From assembly GCF_026151205.1 (NCBI RefSeq), contig NC_087076.1:744001-808000 (forward strand): a stretch of DNA of 64,000 bases, in the 5' to 3' direction. Positions 12,801-23,300 of this stretch are shown here, piece by piece. The notes beneath the pieces are model-generated. The model had not been told where the DNA came from. It saw nothing but the letters and a program-made list of their open reading frames with translations, and did no database searches. The position numbers were made by a program, and so were the translations under genes. Position 1 is the first letter of the stretch, and the number at the start of each line of letters is the position of its first letter. The DNA is from Bolinopsis microptera. Lineage: Eukaryota > Ctenophora > Tentaculata > Lobata > Bolinopsidae.

Positions 12801-15800
12801 CAGGTATAATAGCTGTTATCTCCTCCTCTTTTTAGACAGGTATAATAGCTGTTATCTCCTCCTCTTTTTAGACAGGTATAATAGCTGTTATCTCCTCCTC
12901 TTTTTAGACAGGTGCTCCGGGAGGCAGCCCGTCGGCAAGAAGGAGGAGGATAAAAGTGCTGCCAAAGTCGGAGTCAGAGGAAATGAAACCTGATGAGGTG
13001 TTTGAAGTATCTGCTGGGGACGATCCTAACAAGAAGAAACCCTTTGCTAATGGTATTAGATATAATATATTATATACCGTTTATAGAAATGATTCTATGT
13101 GTTCATTTGAAGTTGAAGATATTGGCAAATTGAAAAAATAGTGTTATCTACATAACCCAACTAATAGCGTTATCTACATAACCCAACTAATAGCGTTATC
13201 TACATGTTACCATGGTAACTTATCATATCCCCTTGGTGCAGTACAGGCCCCCGTTAGAATCCTCCCAACAAACTGTGACGCGTCCACAATATGGGAGCAA
13301 GCTAAAGCCATGCAAGCGCGGAGGAAGGGGAGTAACCCTTCAGCGGAGCAGGAGGATGATAGTTTCTTACCGGACACTCCGCCAGAGGACAGGGACCCTG
13401 ATGCTATTATACAAGTGGTGAGAGGGAACTTCTTATTACAGCCCCCCCCCCCCCCCCAGGGACCCTGATGCTATTATACAAGTGGTGAGAGGGAACTACT
13501 TATTACAGCCCCCCCCCCCAGGGACCCTGATGCTATTATACAAGTGGTGAGAGGGAACTACTTATTACAGCCCCCCCCCCCCCCCCAGGGACCCTGATGC
13601 TATTATACAAGTGGTGAGAGGGAACTTCTTATTACAGCCCCCCCCCCCCCCCCCAGGGACCCTGATGCTATTATACAAGTGGTGAGAGGGAACTACTTAT
13701 TACAGCCCCCCCCCCCAGGGACCCTGATGCTATTATACAAGTGGTGAGAGGGAACTACTTATTACAGCCCCCCCCCCCCCCCAGGGACCCTGATGCTATT
13801 ATACAAGTGGTGAGAGGGAACTACTTATTACAGCCCCCCCCCCCCCAGGGACCCTGATGCTATTATACAAGTGGTGAGAGGGAACTACTTTTACAGCCCC
13901 CCCCCCCCAGGGACCCTGATGCTATTATACAAGTGGTGAGAGGGAACTACTTATTACAGCCCCCCCCCCCCCAGGGACCCTGATGCTATTATACAAGTGG
14001 TGAGAGGGAACTACTTATTACAGCCCCCCCCCCAGGGACCCTGATGCTATTATACAAGTGGTGAGAGGGAACTACTTATTACAGCCCCCCCCCCCAGGGA
14101 CCCTGATGCTATTATACAAGTGGTGAGAGGGAACTACTTATTACAGCCCCCCCCCCCCCCCCCCCAGGGACCCTGATGCTATTATACAAGTGGTGAGAGG
14201 GAACTACTTATTACAGCCCCCCCCCCCCCCCCCCAGGGACCCTGATGCTATTATACAAGTGGTGAGAGGGAACTACTTATTACAGCCCCCCCCCCCCCCC
14301 AGGGACCCTGATGCTATTATACAAGTGGTGAGAGGGAACTACTTATTACAGCCCCCCCCCCCCAGGGACCCTGATGCTATTATACAAGTGGTGAGAGGGA
14401 CTACTTATTACAGCCCCCCCCCCCCCCCCCAGGGACCCTGATGCTATTATACAAGTGGTGAGAGGGAACTACTTATTACAGCCCCCCCCCCCCCAGGGAC
14501 CCTGATGCTATTATACAAGTGGTGAGAGGGGAACTACTTATTACAGCCCCCCCCCCCCCCCCAGGGACCCTGATGCTATTATACAAGTGGTGAGAGGGAA
14601 CTACTTATTACAGCCCCCCCCCCCCCCAGGGACCCTGATGCTATTATACAAGTGGTGAGAGGGAACTACTTATTACAGCCCCCCCCCCCCCCCCCAGGGA
14701 CCCTGATGCTATTATACAAGTGGTGAGAGGGAACTACTTATTACAGCCCCCCCCCCCCAGGGACCCTGATGCTATTATACAAGTGGTGAGAGGGGAACTA
14801 CTTATTACAGCCCCCCCCCCCCCCCAGGGACCCTGATGCTATTATACAAGTGGTGAGAGGGAACTACTTATTACAGCCCCCCCCCCCCCAGGGACCCTGA
14901 TGCTATTATACAAGTGGTGAGAGGGAACTACTTATTACAGCCCCCCCCCCCCCCCAGGGACCCTGATGCTATTATACAAGTGGTGAGAGGGAACTACTTA
15001 TTACAGCCCCCCCCCCCCCCCAGGGACCCTGATGCTATTATACAAGTGGTGAGAGGGAACTACTTATTACAGCCCCCCCCCCCCCCAGGGACCCTGATGC
15101 TATTATACAAGTGGTGAGAGGGAACTACTTATTACAGCCCCCCCCCCCCAGGGACCCTGATGCTATTATACAAGTGGTGAGAGGGAACTACTTATTACAG
15201 CCCCCCCCCCCCCCCAGGGACCCTGATGCTATTATACAAGTGGTGAGAGGGAACTTCTTATTACAGCCCCCCCCCCCCCCCCCAGGGACCCTGATGCTAT
15301 TATACAAGTGGTGAGAGGGAACTACTTATTACAGCCCCCCCCCCCCAGGGACCCTGATGCTATTATACAAGTGGTGAGAGGGAACTACTTATTACAGCCC
15401 CCCCCCCCCCCAGGGACCCTGATGCTATTATACAAGTGGTGAGAGGGAACTACTTATTACAGCCCCCCCCCCCCCAGGGACCCTGATGCTATTATACAAG
15501 TGGTGAGAGGGAACTACTTATTACAGCCCCCCCCCCCCCCCAGGGACCCTGATGCTATTATACAAGTGGTGAGAGGGAACTACTTATTACAGCCCCCCCC
15601 CCCCAGGGACCCTGATGCTATTATACAAGTGGTGAGAGGGAACTACTTATTACAGCCCCCCCCCCCCAGGGACCCTGATGCTATTATACAAGTGGTGAGA
15701 GGGAACTACTTATTACAGCCCCCCCCCCCCAGGGACCCTGATGCTATTATACAAGTGGTGAGAGGGAACTACTTATTACAGCCCCCCCCCCCCCCCCCCA

Positions 15801-18800
15801 GGGACCCTGATGCTATTATACAAGTGGTGAGAGGGAACTACTTATTACAGCCCCCCCCCCCCCCAGGGACCCTGATGCTATTATACAAGTGGTGAGAGGG
15901 AACTACTTATTACAGCCCCCCCCCCCCCAGGGACCCTGATGCTATTATACAAGTGGTGAGAGGGAACTACTTATTACAGCCCCCCCCCCCCAGGGACCCT
16001 GATGCTATTATACAAGTGGTGAGAGGGGACTACTTATTACAGCCCCCCCCCCCCCCCCCCAGGGACCCTGATGCTATTATACAAGTGGTGAGAGGGAACT
16101 ACTTATTACAGCCCCCCCCCCCCAGGGACCCTGATGCTATTATACAAGTGGTGAGAGGGGACTACTTATTACAGCCCCCCCCCCCCCCCCCCAGGGACCC
16201 TGATGCTATTATACAAGTGGTGAGAGGGAACTACTTATTACAGCCCCCCCCCCCCCAGGGACCCTGATGCTATTATACAAGTGGTGAGAGGGAACTACTT
16301 ATTACAGCCCCCCCCCCCCCCCCAGGGACCCTGATGCTATTATACAAGTGGTGAGAGGGAACTACTTATTACAGCCCCCCCCCCCCAGGGACCCTGATGC
16401 TATTATACAAGTGGTGAGAGGGAACTACTTATTACAGCCCCCCCCCCCCCCCCAGGGACCCTGATGCTATTATACAAGTGGTGAGAGGGAACTACTTATT
16501 ACAGCCCCCCCCCCCCCAGGGACCCTGATGCTATTATACAAGTGGTGAGAGGGAACTACTTATTACAGCCCCCCCCCCCCCCAGGGACCCTGATGCTATT
16601 ATACAAGTGGTGAGAGGGAACTACTTATTACAGCCCCCCCCCCCCCCCCAGGGACCCTGATGCTATTATACAAGTGGTGAGAGGGAACTACTTATTACAG
16701 CCCCCCCCCCCCCCCCAGGGACCCTGATGCTATTATACAAGTGGTGAGAGGGAACTACTTATTACAGCCCCCCCCCCCCAGGGACCCTGATGCTATTATA
16801 CAAGTGGTGAGAGGGAACTACTTATTACAGCCCCCCCCCCCCCCAGGGACCCTGATGCTATTATACAAGTGGTGAGAGGGAACTACTTATTACAGCCCCC
16901 CCCCCCCAGGGACCCTGATGCTATTATACAAGTGGTGAGAGGGAACTACTTATTACAGCCCCCCCCCCAGGGACCCTGATGCTATTATACAAGTGGTGAG
17001 AGGGAACTACTTATTACAGCCCCCCCCCCCCCCAGGGACCCTGATGCTATTATACAAGTGGTGAGAGGGAACTACTTATTACAGCCCCCCCCCCAGGGAC
17101 CCTGATGCTATTATACAAGTGGTGAGAGGGAACTACTTATTACAGCCCCCCCCCCCCCCCCCCAGGGACCCTGATGCTATTATACAAGTGGTGAGAGGGA
17201 ACTACTTATTACAGCCCCCCCCCCCCCAGGGACCCTGATGCTATTATACAAGTGGTGAGAGGGAACTACTTATTACAGCCCCCCCCCCCCCCCAGGGACC
17301 CTGATGCTATTATACAAGTGGTGAGAGGGAACTACTTATTACAGCCCCCCCCCAGGGACCCTGATGCTATTATACAAGTGGTGAGAGGGAACTACTTATT
17401 ACAGCCCCCCCCCCCCCCAGGGACCCTGATGCTATTATACAAGTGGTGAGAGGGAACTACTTATTACAGCCCCCCCCCCCAGGGACCCTGATGCTATTAT
17501 ACAAGTGGTGAGAGGGAACTACTTATTACAGCCCCCCCCCCCCCCAGGGACCCTGATGCTATTATACAAGTGGTGAGAGGGAACTACTTATTACAGCCCC
17601 CCCCCCCCCAGGGACCCTGATGCTATTATACAAGTGGTGAGAGGGAACTACTTATTACAGCCCCCCCCCCCCCCCCCCCCAGGGACCCTGATGCTATTAT
17701 ACAAGTGGTGAGAGGGAACTACTTATTACAGCCCCCCCCCCCCCCAGGGACCCTGATGCTATTATACAAGTGGTGAGAGGGAACTACTTATTACAGCCCC
17801 CCCCCCCCCCCCCCCAGGGACCCTGATGCTATTATACAAGTGGTGAGAGGGAACTACTTATTACAGCCCCCCCCCCCCCCCCCCAGGGACCCTGATGCTA
17901 TTATACAAGTGGTGAGAGGGAACTACTTATTACAGCCCCCCCCCCCCCCCAGGGACCCTGATGCTATTATACAAGTGGTGAGAGGGAACTACTTATTACA
18001 GCCCCCCCCCCCCCCCCCCCCCAGGGACCCTGATGCTATTATACAAGTGGTGAGAGAGAACTACTTATTACAGCCCCCCCCCCCCCCCCAGGGACCCTGA
18101 TGCTATTATACAAGTGGTGAGAGGGAACTACTTATTCCGCCCCCCCCCCTGATTATAATAATAATAATTATAATCTAAGGAGTATGTTATATTAACACCC
18201 TGTATTTCAGTGTCGAGATCACCCTTATAAATGGGATGTGTACCAGACAGGGGTCTGGGTTAAAAGTTTCGGACTCCCAGACGTAGCAGAAGTGTTCGAA
18301 CACCATGATATCAAGGGAGAGCATCTCAAATACATCAGGTACCTTTCAAAATATATTAATATTATATATATTAGAATATAGGTTTTTTTCCAATTTTGAC
18401 CAGGGGATATACTTTAATATACTTAAATATGGTTGCCTCCCCCCACCCCCCTCCCCGTGTAATAAAAAAGCAACGAGTTACAAAGTAATTAGCAAAGTAA
18501 TTAGCAAAGTAATTTACAAAGTAATTGGCAAAGTGATTAACAAAATAATTAGCAAAGTAATTAACAAAGTAATTAACAAACTAATTAACAAACTAATTAA
18601 CAAACTAATTAACAAACTAATTAACAAACTAATTAACAAACTAATTAACAAACTAATTAACAAACTAATTAACAAACTAATTAACAAACTAATTACCAAA
18701 CTAATTAACAAACTAATTAACAAACTAATTACCTGGCAGCACGGAGGACCTGCGGGGTATAGGTATAACTGACGAGGGGAGTCTAACCCGAATAGCGAAG

Positions 18801-18848
18801 GAAATTACCAGACTTCTGACGAAATACGACAGCACTGGGCACGTGTAA
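3865..18848 (+). CDS. PDZ-SAM scaffold protein (gene A), 5' end missing
   Basis: Exons: 3865-3937, 7543-7674, 8888-9076, 12908-13052, 13242-13417, 18211-18338, 18740-18848, with phases agreeing at every junction (about 316 codons). Exons 1-3 make one PDZ domain. It starts V-K-L-V-R-G, has carboxylate-loop G-P-Q-G-Y-G-M-Y-L, then G-G-V-A-E-G-A-G-L-Q-A-G-D and I-I-E-V-N. The loop style resembles NHERF/PDZK1 proteins. Exons 4-5 are a basic, then acidic and proline-rich linker. Exons 6-7 form a SAM domain (W-D-V, V-W-V-K-S-F-G-L, I-K-G-E-H-L, D-L-R-G-I-G-I). By family this is a cytoplasmic scaffold that binds C-terminal tails and oligomerises through SAM. The N-terminus is not found. The end is uncertain: TAA lies at 18846, but a donor GT|GTAAGC overlaps it, so short further exons near 19042-19060 are possible. 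Confidence 0.8.
3894..7360 (+). repeat. 47-bp tandem array of a 5' splice site, about 73 copies
   Basis: The unit is the last 45 nt of gene A exon 1 (aagttggtgcgg through ttgcgagag) plus gt. Each junction therefore reads gcgagag|GTAAGTTGG, a consensus donor. The array starts in the exon itself and fills nearly all of intron 1. Variants are mostly single substitutions (ggcatg, gacatg, ggtatg). Each unit also carries cctcag before ggatatg, so every copy has a possible AG and a GT about 26 nt apart. Confidence 0.95.
7644..8592 (+). repeat. 34-bp tandem array of a 5' splice site, about 28 copies
   Basis: The unit is 31 nt of the end of gene A exon 2 (agggctacaagcaggg through catcattgag) plus gta, giving cattgag|GTAAGG at each copy. 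The only frequent variant is aagcggggg for aagcagggg. The array begins inside the exon and continues into intron 2. Confidence 0.95.
8651..8690 (+). promoter_or_regulatory. Decayed duplicate of the exon 3 acceptor
   Basis: ctttcag|gtaaataacg at 8653-8668 copies the true exon 3 acceptor region (8881-8900) including the first codons, then diverges and loses the frame. Because AG is followed directly by GTAAAT, it has the form of a recursive-splicing (zero-length exon) site. Whether it is used is unknown. Confidence 0.5.
8775..8859. repeat. Perfect-type hairpin, 39-nt arms, 7-nt loop
   Basis: The arms 8775-8813 and 8821-8859 are reverse complements with a single mismatch around the loop cgcgcca. 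This is a foldback insertion in intron 2 of gene A, placed between the duplicated acceptor and the real acceptor. Confidence 0.9.
9540..11122. repeat. 23-bp tandem array, about 69 copies
   Basis: Units read gcagtctatttagtgcacac followed by either agt or tgt, plus a longer form with tgtgtgcag. The alternation acagtgcag/actgtgcag is a reverse-complement swap of a short palindromic core. It lies in intron 3 of gene A and is not exon-derived. Confidence 0.9.
11486..11638 (+). repeat. 22-bp tandem array, about 7 copies
   Basis: The unit is tgattacagggttaattgga plus gc. The array lies in intron 3 of gene A upstream of the acceptor array. Confidence 0.85.
11776..12911 (+). repeat. 36-bp tandem array of a 3' splice site, about 31 copies
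   Basis: Each unit contains the polypyrimidine tract ctcctcctctttttag followed by acaggt, then ataatagctgttat. The last copy is the real acceptor of gene A exon 4 (tttttag|ACAGGTGCT at 12907/12908). Every unit thus repeats a strong pyrimidine tract, its AG, and the first six exon bases. Confidence 0.95.
13392..18139 (+). repeat. About 50-bp array, exon 5 end plus donor plus poly-C acceptor, about 90 copies
   Basis: Each unit has cag|ggaccctgatgctattat...caagtg|gtgaga, then ggg-aactacttattacag and a run of about 9-20 C ending in cag. The first unit is the end of gene A exon 5. A pyrimidine run with AG, a 25-nt exonic piece and a GTGAG donor make each copy look like a microexon. C-run length varies between copies. 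Open proline-rich frames inside (for example 15500-15895) are by-products. Confidence 0.95.
18480..18735. repeat. 12-bp tandem array before the exon 7 acceptor
   Basis: About 16 copies of ttaacaaactaa are preceded by a few aagtaattagc-type units. The array fills intron 6 of gene A right up to the acceptor attacctggcag|C at 18740. Confidence 0.9.
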
Positions 18849-19036
18849 GCTCGCACTGGGCACGTGTAAGCTCGCACTGGGCACGTGTAAGCTCGCACTG
18901 GGCACGTGTAAGCTCGCACTGGGCACGTGTAAGCTCGCACTGGGCACGTGTAAGCTCGCACTGGGCACGTGTAAGCTCGCACTGGGCACGTACGTAAGCT
19001 TGCACTGGGCACGAGTAAGCTCGCACTGGGCTCGCA
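18834..19036 (+). repeat. 21-bp array at the end of gene A, about 9 copies
   Basis: The unit cactgggcacgtgtaagctc plus g repeats the last visible codons of exon 7 together with cacgt|GTAAGC. This follows the donor-array pattern seen in the other introns. If the TAA is the true stop, the stop codon is instead what is being repeated. Each unit contains CACGTG. Confidence 0.9.
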
Positions 19037-19577
19037 GTGATAATTTTATGTTTTAGTGGAGGACCATGAATTTTAAGCTTACATTCTTTCAGGGTTTTTT
19101 AATTTTAAGCTTGAAAATACATTATATATATTGTACATAATATATTAAGAATTTGCAGAATTGTGCAAGAGGGCAGTAGTATTTGCATTGTGAAGAGGTA
19201 TGAGTAACATGTTAAGCTATAAAGTCGTGATCCCAATAATCACATCCTTCTCGCATTCAAGTTGTGTTTTTGCAGAAAACTTGGTACATTTTTGCATTTT
19301 AGCAGAAAAAGTAGTACACGTTGATATATGTACATTTTATTTGATGTATGAAGTTTATTTTCGGTAAAAATTGTAAATAATACAATCAATTTACGCTAAA
19401 AGTAAAACGAATAAAAACTTGTAGTCAAAATATAATTGTACATGTTTCAATACGATAGCCATCTATCTACACAGTAAATTGCGAAGGAAGGGAAACCAAG
19501 AAAGTCAAACAACTTTAGATTAATTAAATCTCATTTTTAGCAGAAATAATTATGCAGCCCACGTATAATGTTCAAAA

Positions 19578-19876
19578 AGTAAGGGACGACGTAATTAAGG
19601 GACGACGTAATTAAGGGACGACGTAATTAAGGGACGACGTAATTAAGGGACGACGTAATTAAGGGACGACGTAATTAAGGGACGACGTAATTAAGGGACG
19701 ACGTAATTAAGGGACGACGTAATTAAGGGACGACGTAATTAAGGGACGACGTAATTAAGGGACGACGTAATTAAGGGACGACGTAATTAAGGGACGGTGT
19801 AATTAAGGGACGACATAATTAAGGGACGACGTAATTAAGGGACGACGTAATTAAGGGACGACGTAATTAAGGGACG
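19578..19876. repeat. 16-bp tandem array, about 18 copies
   Basis: The unit is gggacgacgtaattaa. It ends where the inverted-repeat element at 19875 begins. It lies between the convergent genes A and B. Confidence 0.95.
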
Positions 19877-20094
19877 ATTTGAACGGGAAATGGTCGGGAC
19901 AGGTTCCACTCAGTAACCGCAATTTAAGCCCATTTGGAGGTCTTTACAGTGTTCAAATGCATCGATGTAAAAAGTGGCAAGAAAGTGGCAAGAAAGTGGT
20001 AACTGATACTTTGGGAAATCTCTGGGATGACAGTAGTGTATACTATATACCTCTGACTCATGAGACTTGTCCCGACCATTTCCCGCTGAAGTCG
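19875..20094. mobile_element. MITE-like element with about 28-bp terminal inverted repeats
   Basis: The ends 19875-19901 and 20067-20094 are imperfect reverse complements sharing gcgggaaatggtcgggaca-type sequence. The 220-bp interior has no transposase. Its apparent 76-codon frame spans the repeats and is not considered a gene. No clear target duplication was seen. Confidence 0.65.
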
Positions 20095-20175
20095 CTTTGG
20101 TCCAAATAATTTCCGACAACATGCAGCTAAAATGATCTATATTAAACTCAGTTCATAATATTACTCTATAGTCAT

Positions 20176-20181
20176 TTTATT
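20176..20181 (-). terminator. Candidate poly(A) signal AATAAA for gene B
   Basis: TTTATT on the plus strand gives AATAAA on the minus strand, about 130 nt downstream of the gene B stop codon at 20313-20315. The position suits a polyadenylation signal, but the sequence is AT-rich. Confidence 0.4.
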
Positions 20182-20312
20182 CTGATATATGGAAGAAAAG
20201 AATGTCCTCGGAAAAAGTTTGTAAGTGAGGAAGGGGTTGAGTTATAGTGATATTATATATCACGCACTATTGTATTGATGTAATAATGAGGTATGGCTGC
20301 AGTTCCTTTAAA

Positions 20313-23300
20313 TTACAAACCGTTCAGATCCATTATTTCCTCCTCATCGTCCAGATCACTGATAACAGAATCAGATAACTCCTCCTCCTCCTCCTCCTCA
20401 CTACTGGTGCTCTCTTCATATTGACCCAGAGAGCTGAGAGGAGTTGGAGGGAAGAGACCTGAGAACTCCTCTACCTGCTCCATTCTCAGGAACATTAAAC
20501 ACACCTGCCAAGGAAGAGAAGGGTCAAACACTCAACTAAAGTGTGAACATTGTAGCATATTTACTGGGACAGTGAACAGCATGCAAGGTAAGTTTACCTT
20601 ACAGTGAACAGCATGCAAATTGCAAGGTAACTTACCTTGACGATGTCTCTGACATATCCGTCGTACTTGTGGGACCGACCAAAAACCAACTTCCTTAGTG
20701 CTATGTCTTTTGTCTTCGGATGTCGTATCACTCTACTACTGCAGCACATACATGTTAGATTGAAATCGTGGAATCTCTGAACGACAGTCAAATTAACATG
20801 ATAACGTAGCTTTCAAATTTGATCAATTGCGCGCGTGATTTACAAGAACGGTTACACGATTTGTATACTAAAATGTTTTCGCGGCGTACGTTTATAGTAC
20901 AAGGAATTAATAGTGGCCACTAGAAGGGATCCAATTTCATTAGTGAAATCTCATTTTATTTTTCTGCCCTAAACTAATGAAGTCTTTCTTGACGTTAACC
21001 ACATTCAACGTGAAATTAAGTTTTTTCATTAAAGTAGCAACCCAAAGTTAATGAGATAGGTCGGGTTTACTAGTAGAGCTCAGGCTTGTGAATGTCATGA
21101 GGGCCACCGACAGAGGATATACTTAGAGGATAATAAAGATACCTACGGTTGCCATGACTACAGCTAAATATATCAGGACACCTCATACACTGGTGTGTCA
21201 GTTCTCACGGCCTGTGTTTGCTTATTACTCTAGTAGCAGGGAGGGGTCGGTATGTTACCTACCTACGTGTAGGTATATAAGCTTATTGGGAATACTTGAA
21301 CTGATAAGTTCAAGTATTCAAGTGTTAAGGTCACTGGTGAGCGGTCTCAGGTGTGGTATTTGCACTGACCTCTGTAGAGTATGGAGTAGTAAGCGTAGAG
21401 TAAGAGTGAAGGAGTGGTGTAGAGGTAGAGGCCCTGTGTAGCCAGTGTCTAGTGAGTGCTCCTTTATTGCAGTGTTAACAAGTGCTACACAGTCCTCCAG
21501 AGTTAGGTGCAGTGAGTGCAGCATTCGTAACTCACTCAGCAGCACTACTGTGCTGTGTAGTGTAGTGGAGTCCTGTAGTGGAGAACAACTAATTAACAAC
21601 TAATTAGCAACTAATTAACAACTAATTAACAACTTATTAAGAACTAATTAGCAACTAATTAACAACTAAATAACAACTAATTAACAACTAATTAACAACT
21701 AATTAACAACTAATTAACAACTAATTAACAACTAATTAACAACTGATTAACACCTAATTACCGTCTTATTAACAACTAATTAACAACTAATTAACAACTA
21801 ATTAACAACTGATTAACAACTAATTAACAACTAATTAACAACTAATTAACAACTAATTAACAACTAATTAACAACTTATTAACAACTAATTAACAACTAA
21901 TTAACAACTAATTAACAAATAATTAACAACTAATTAACAACTAATTAACAACTAATTAACAACTAATTAACAACTAATTAACAACTAATTAACACCTAAT
22001 TACCGTCTTATTAACAACTAATTAACAACTAATTAACAACTAATTAACAACTTATTAACAACTAATTAACAACTAATTAACAAACTAATTAACAAAGTAA
22101 TTAACAACTAATTAACAAACCGTTAAATGAGCTAATTGACTGAAAGGTTGCCAGGTAGACTTGCCACTGCACATCAACCAACGCTCATCTAGCTTCTGAG
22201 ATACAGTTGCTTATATTAGATCAGATACTGTGGTTAACATTATTTTAATTTAATCCAGTACCAATTACCATGCAGACATTGTTTGAAGTTTTGAATCATC
22301 TTACACTACGTAAGCTAAAGATTGTGTGAATTGTTTGATTATTGAGTACCCGGCAACTACCTGTACTTACAGTAGAGAATAGCATGGTACCCGGCCACTA
22401 CCTGTACTTACAGTAGAGAATAGCATGGTACCCGGCCACTACCTGTACTTACAGTAGAGAATAGCATGGTACCCGGCCACTACCTGTACTTACAGTAGAG
22501 AATAGCATGGTACCCGGCCACTACCTGTACTTACAGTAGAGAATAGCATGGTACTACCTGTACTTACAGTAGAGAATAGCATGGTACCCGGCCACTACCT
22601 GTACTTACAGTAGAGAATAGCATGGTACCCGGCCACTACCTGTACTTACAGTAGAGAATGGCATGGTACCCGGCCACTACCTGTACTTACAGTAGAGAAT
22701 AGCATGGTACTACCTGTACTTACAGTAGAGAATAGCATGGTACCCGGCCACTACCTGTACTTACAGTAGAGAATAGCATGGTACCCGGCCACTACCTGTA
22801 CTTACAGTAGAGAATAGCATGGTACCCGGCCACTACCTGTACTTACAGTAGAGAATAGCATGGTACCCGGCCACTACCTGTACTTACAGTAGAGAATAGC
22901 ATGGTACCCGGCCACTACCTGTACTTACAGTAGAGAATAGCATGGTACCCGGCCACTACCTGTACTTACAGTAGAGAATAGCATGGTACCCGGCCACTAC
23001 CTGTACTTACAGTAGAGAATAGCATGGTACCCGGCCACTACCTGTACTTACAGTAGAGAATAGCATGGTACTACCTGTACTTACAGTAGAGAATAGCATG
23101 GTACCCGGCCACTACCTGTACTTACAGTAGAGAATAGCATGGTACCCGGCCACTACCTGTACTTACAGTAGAGAATAGCATGGTACCCGGCCACTACCTG
23201 TACTTACAGTAGAGAATAGCATGGTACTACCTGTACTTACAGTAGAGAATAGCATGGTACCCGGCCACTACCTGTACTTACAGTAGAGAATAGCATGGTA

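Noticed and set aside
15500-15895. Proline-rich frames (PPPP-DPDAIIQVVRGNYLLQ)
   Set aside because: The frame changes with every C-run length, so there is no continuous protein. Explained by the exon 5 donor array.
19879-20109. 76-codon plus-strand frame as a downstream exon of gene A
   Set aside because: It spans both inverted repeats of a MITE-like element and shows no splice-compatible phase or protein-like conservation.
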